Source: Saccharina japonica (Eukaryota > Sar > Phaeophyceae > Laminariales > Laminariaceae). From it: DNA of 64,000 nucleotides. Positions within the stretch are counted from its first letter, which is position 1. Every line of letters begins with the position of its first letter. Under the pieces are notes generated by a model. That model was not told where the DNA came from and made no database searches. It worked only from the letters and a program-made list of their open reading frames with translations. The stretch lies in contig MEHQ01001115.1 in the NCBI GenBank assembly GCA_008828725.1, positions 172,780-236,779 of the forward strand, read 5' to 3'. Below, one piece after another: positions 61,834 to 64,000 of the stretch. The translations under genes and the position numbers were made by a program.

Positions 61834-62310
61834 GTAAGTGGTATGCACATTGTTTTGGGTTTATTCGCGGGTTTCATTTCGTATTCATGACGTAGTAGGT
61901 GCTTTTCGCGTGTGCAGTTTGTCTTGTTCGTTGTTGTGGGGATCGTATTTTCAGTGCGCCTCAATACATTAATGAGCCGAGTCGACCTGTTTCGGCCATC
62001 ATTTCATGTTCGGCGGCAGCTCCTGTAAAAGCACTAGTTTGGTCTTGCAACCAATCAGATCACTCGTAGCTGTTATGATAGGTAATGTGTTACATCATCA
62101 GACCAGCGGTGTACGGGACTAACAGACACCCCCGGCGGCTTCTGATTTTCGCTGATTGTTCGTTAGTTCCACTCTCTCGAGATGACCCCTCCAAAATATT
62201 TTCACTCGAACCCGATAGTTTGTTATATACTGCGAAGGTTTTGCATTGTTGCTTTTGTTGACAAATTATTACCGTATGTTTTCCGCCTGGGGGTACCCCC
62301 CGCGCCAACA
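61834..62310. other. Start of the last visible intron of the LNR-POMP gene
   Basis: Begins with GTAAGT after a phase-0 CAG codon. No exon matching the expected family continuation was found before the large dispersed repeat at 62311. The intron therefore probably contains that repeat, with the rest of the gene beyond the window. Confidence 0.5.
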
Positions 62311-63838
62311 GGGTGCCGGTTTTAATCGGTGAGGCTGGCCTTTCGGGCCGCACGTTGTTTTTTGGGAAAACGTCATCAACACACGCGGCGGAGCGGCTTG
62401 GCTGCCCCTGCCTACCTCGTGCCCCCCAACGGGCTGGGGTTCGGGTTCGGGCTAGGGCTAGGGTTAGGGTTAGGGATATGTCTGGGGTTGGCTTGGTCTG
62501 GGTCGACAGGTGAGGTAGAAACTGACCACACACAGCCTGCACAAAAATATTGCAGGCTGTTCCTGCACATAGCGCGCGCCACTGGGATGTTATGTGTACG
62601 TATTACTTGGGAGGCGTATCTACGATTGACACCTACCCGGCGTTTCGAAGGCGAGGCAAACAGGCCTTGTGACCTGCATTGGAATAAAGATGCTCTTCTT
62701 CTGCCTCTAAGCAATCAACACACACGTGAGTAACAACTAGAACCTGCTAAAATCGAGGAAAGCCTGGCAAGTGATTCTCTGTGTGCCTAGTGCCAATGTA
62801 CAAGTACGTACTGAATATTCCCGGTTGCCATCCACGTCGTCATTCTCAAGACGCAAACGAATTATCAAAGTACGACACATATTATATTATACCCGTACGT
62901 ATATATATATTTATGTACGTACGACATGTATACCTAGCTAGTACGTAGGTACCATGGCATTAATTAGGTGTTTTGCGCTGTTGCGCTGGCGCAACATTTG
63001 GTCAAAATCGCCGTTTTGCGCAACAGTCGCCGCGAGGCTGGTTGCGCGCAGCGCAACGAGCGTTTTTGGGCGTGCAACATTTTCGCCAATTTTGTTGCGC
63101 GTTTTTTCCTCGCCGGAGGCGAGAATTTTTTTGGGGGGTCTTTTTTTCCTGATAAGTACTACTGAAGTTGTGATTGAACATATTTTAGGCCCATAGTGGG
63201 CCCCTTGTCCTATTCGCCATAGTCGAAGACAAAACTTAAGCATCTTTTGCTATTCGCCGCAGCCAAAAATGAATTTGAAAGCTTTTTACTTAGTTTTGAG
63301 GCGTATATTCGCGCATAGATCGCAACACTCCTTGAGTCGCATGTGGCGCTGCGCGCAACAGACGCCGAGCCACTAATTAATGCCCTGGTAGGTATATACA
63401 ACCAGTCAGGACAAAGAGTACAGGGCACTTAGTAAGAATCATGCAAATAAGAAATCCAGGCTAAGATTTAGAGGAAAATAAGAAATTCGGGAGCCGTTAT
63501 TCCGAAATCAGTGTAGAATGAAAGCACCCTCCCGCAAATGAGAAATCCAGCCTGGGCCAGGTTTTCTGTTTCTTATTACGTAGGTGTCTTGTACTACCTG
63601 TACGTATAGTGTGTGCTGTCTTCACATTAAATCGGTTATTTCCACTCAACCACATCAGTACACCCAGTAATGCTTGTCCTGATTCCTAATCCTAGAGAGA
63701 TACAAATTATGTGGTCACAGGCTATAACAGAGATAAAACAAAACAAAAGAAACGCAAATGAATGGTTACCTGTAGTACATATAAATACATACATATTCAC
63801 GTAATGACATGTACGACGTTCTTACGTGTGTATTTAGG
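62311..63838. repeat. Large dispersed repeat, copy 2
   Basis: Same-orientation copy of 44634-46500, shorter because it lacks the doubled segments. It carries the telomere-like GGGCTAGGGCTAGGGTTAGG (62448-62475), the family-3 MITE (62950-63390) and the family-2 MITE (63445-63578). It lies downstream of the last recognised exon of the LNR-POMP gene. Confidence 0.8.
62950..63390. mobile_element. MITE family 3, copy 2
   Basis: Left end TACCATGGCATTAATTAGGT and right end CACTAATTAATGCCCTGGTA are inverted repeats with few mismatches. The interior has the same GCGC- and CGCCGGAGGCG-hairpins as 45281-45700. Confidence 0.65.
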
Positions 63839-63881
63839 GCCCGAGTTAACGAGTATAAAATAAATTCAATTTGGAAAAAAT

Positions 63882-64000
63882 AAAATTCAAATTCGCTTTT
63901 CATTGGTCAACACACGCACCAGCACCAATTATTATGCCCCAAGATCCTAATATTTGGTGCTGGTGCGTGTGTTGACCAATGAAAAGCGAATTTGAATTTT
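63882..64000. repeat. Perfect 47-bp inverted repeat with a 25-nt loop, reaching the window edge
   Basis: 63882-63928 (AAAATTCAAATTCGCTTTTC to GCACCAGCACCAA) is the exact reverse complement of 63954-64000. The loop is 63929-63953. The stem may continue beyond the window. It looks like a young foldback MITE or the end of one. Confidence 0.95.

Noticed and set aside
61918-62029. Possible fourth exon of the LNR-POMP gene after TGTGCAG
   Set aside because: Phase and acceptor are acceptable, but the hydrophobic peptide does not resemble the cytoplasmic continuation expected in this family.

Overview
This is a gene-poor, repeat-rich eukaryotic nuclear window. It has spliced genes with canonical GT-AG introns, and there is no operon structure and no ribosome binding sites. 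Two protein families point to a photosynthetic stramenopile, with a brown alga (Phaeophyceae) as my best guess. One is a secreted protein combining Lin-12/Notch repeats (LNR) with polymorphic-outer-membrane-protein (POMP-type) GGA(I/M/V)/FxxN repeats. The other is a leucine-rich-repeat (LRR) gene with one LRR per 72-nt exon. The taxonomic placement is inference from families only.

Layout: 1-19.3 kb has no convincing intact gene. It holds dispersed inverted-repeat elements, a GGGAAC-type satellite (4.6-5.6 kb), a decayed BED-finger remnant (7.3-7.6 kb), small tandem arrays, and a 1.1-kb near-identical tandem duplication around an N base (15.4-17.7 kb). 19.4-34.5 kb holds the LRR locus. A signal-peptide exon is followed by two consecutive 10-exon cassettes, A and B. 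Each cassette encodes a Cys-pair module, an LRR N-cap, five LRRs, an LRR C-cap and an EGF-like module. All ten exon lengths are identical between A and B (672 nt each), and the cassette is phase 1 at both ends, so A splices in frame into B. I read this as one gene with an internally duplicated ectodomain. 34.5-56.9 kb is again non-coding or unrecognised. It contains tRNA-derived SINEs, a TRIM-like LTR element, piggyBac-like MITEs, GGGAC satellites and other repeats. 57.07-61.83 kb carries the LNR-POMP gene in three exons, which continues past a phase-0 donor. 62.3-63.8 kb is a second copy of the 44.6-46.5 kb repeat, and a perfect 47-bp inverted repeat closes the window.

Both genes encode secreted or surface proteins with repeat-built extracellular domains, suited to cell-surface recognition or adhesion. 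Nothing in the window shows that they act together. Gene models were built by hand from splice sites, reading phase and A/B comparison, so exon ends are well supported where A and B agree and weaker elsewhere.
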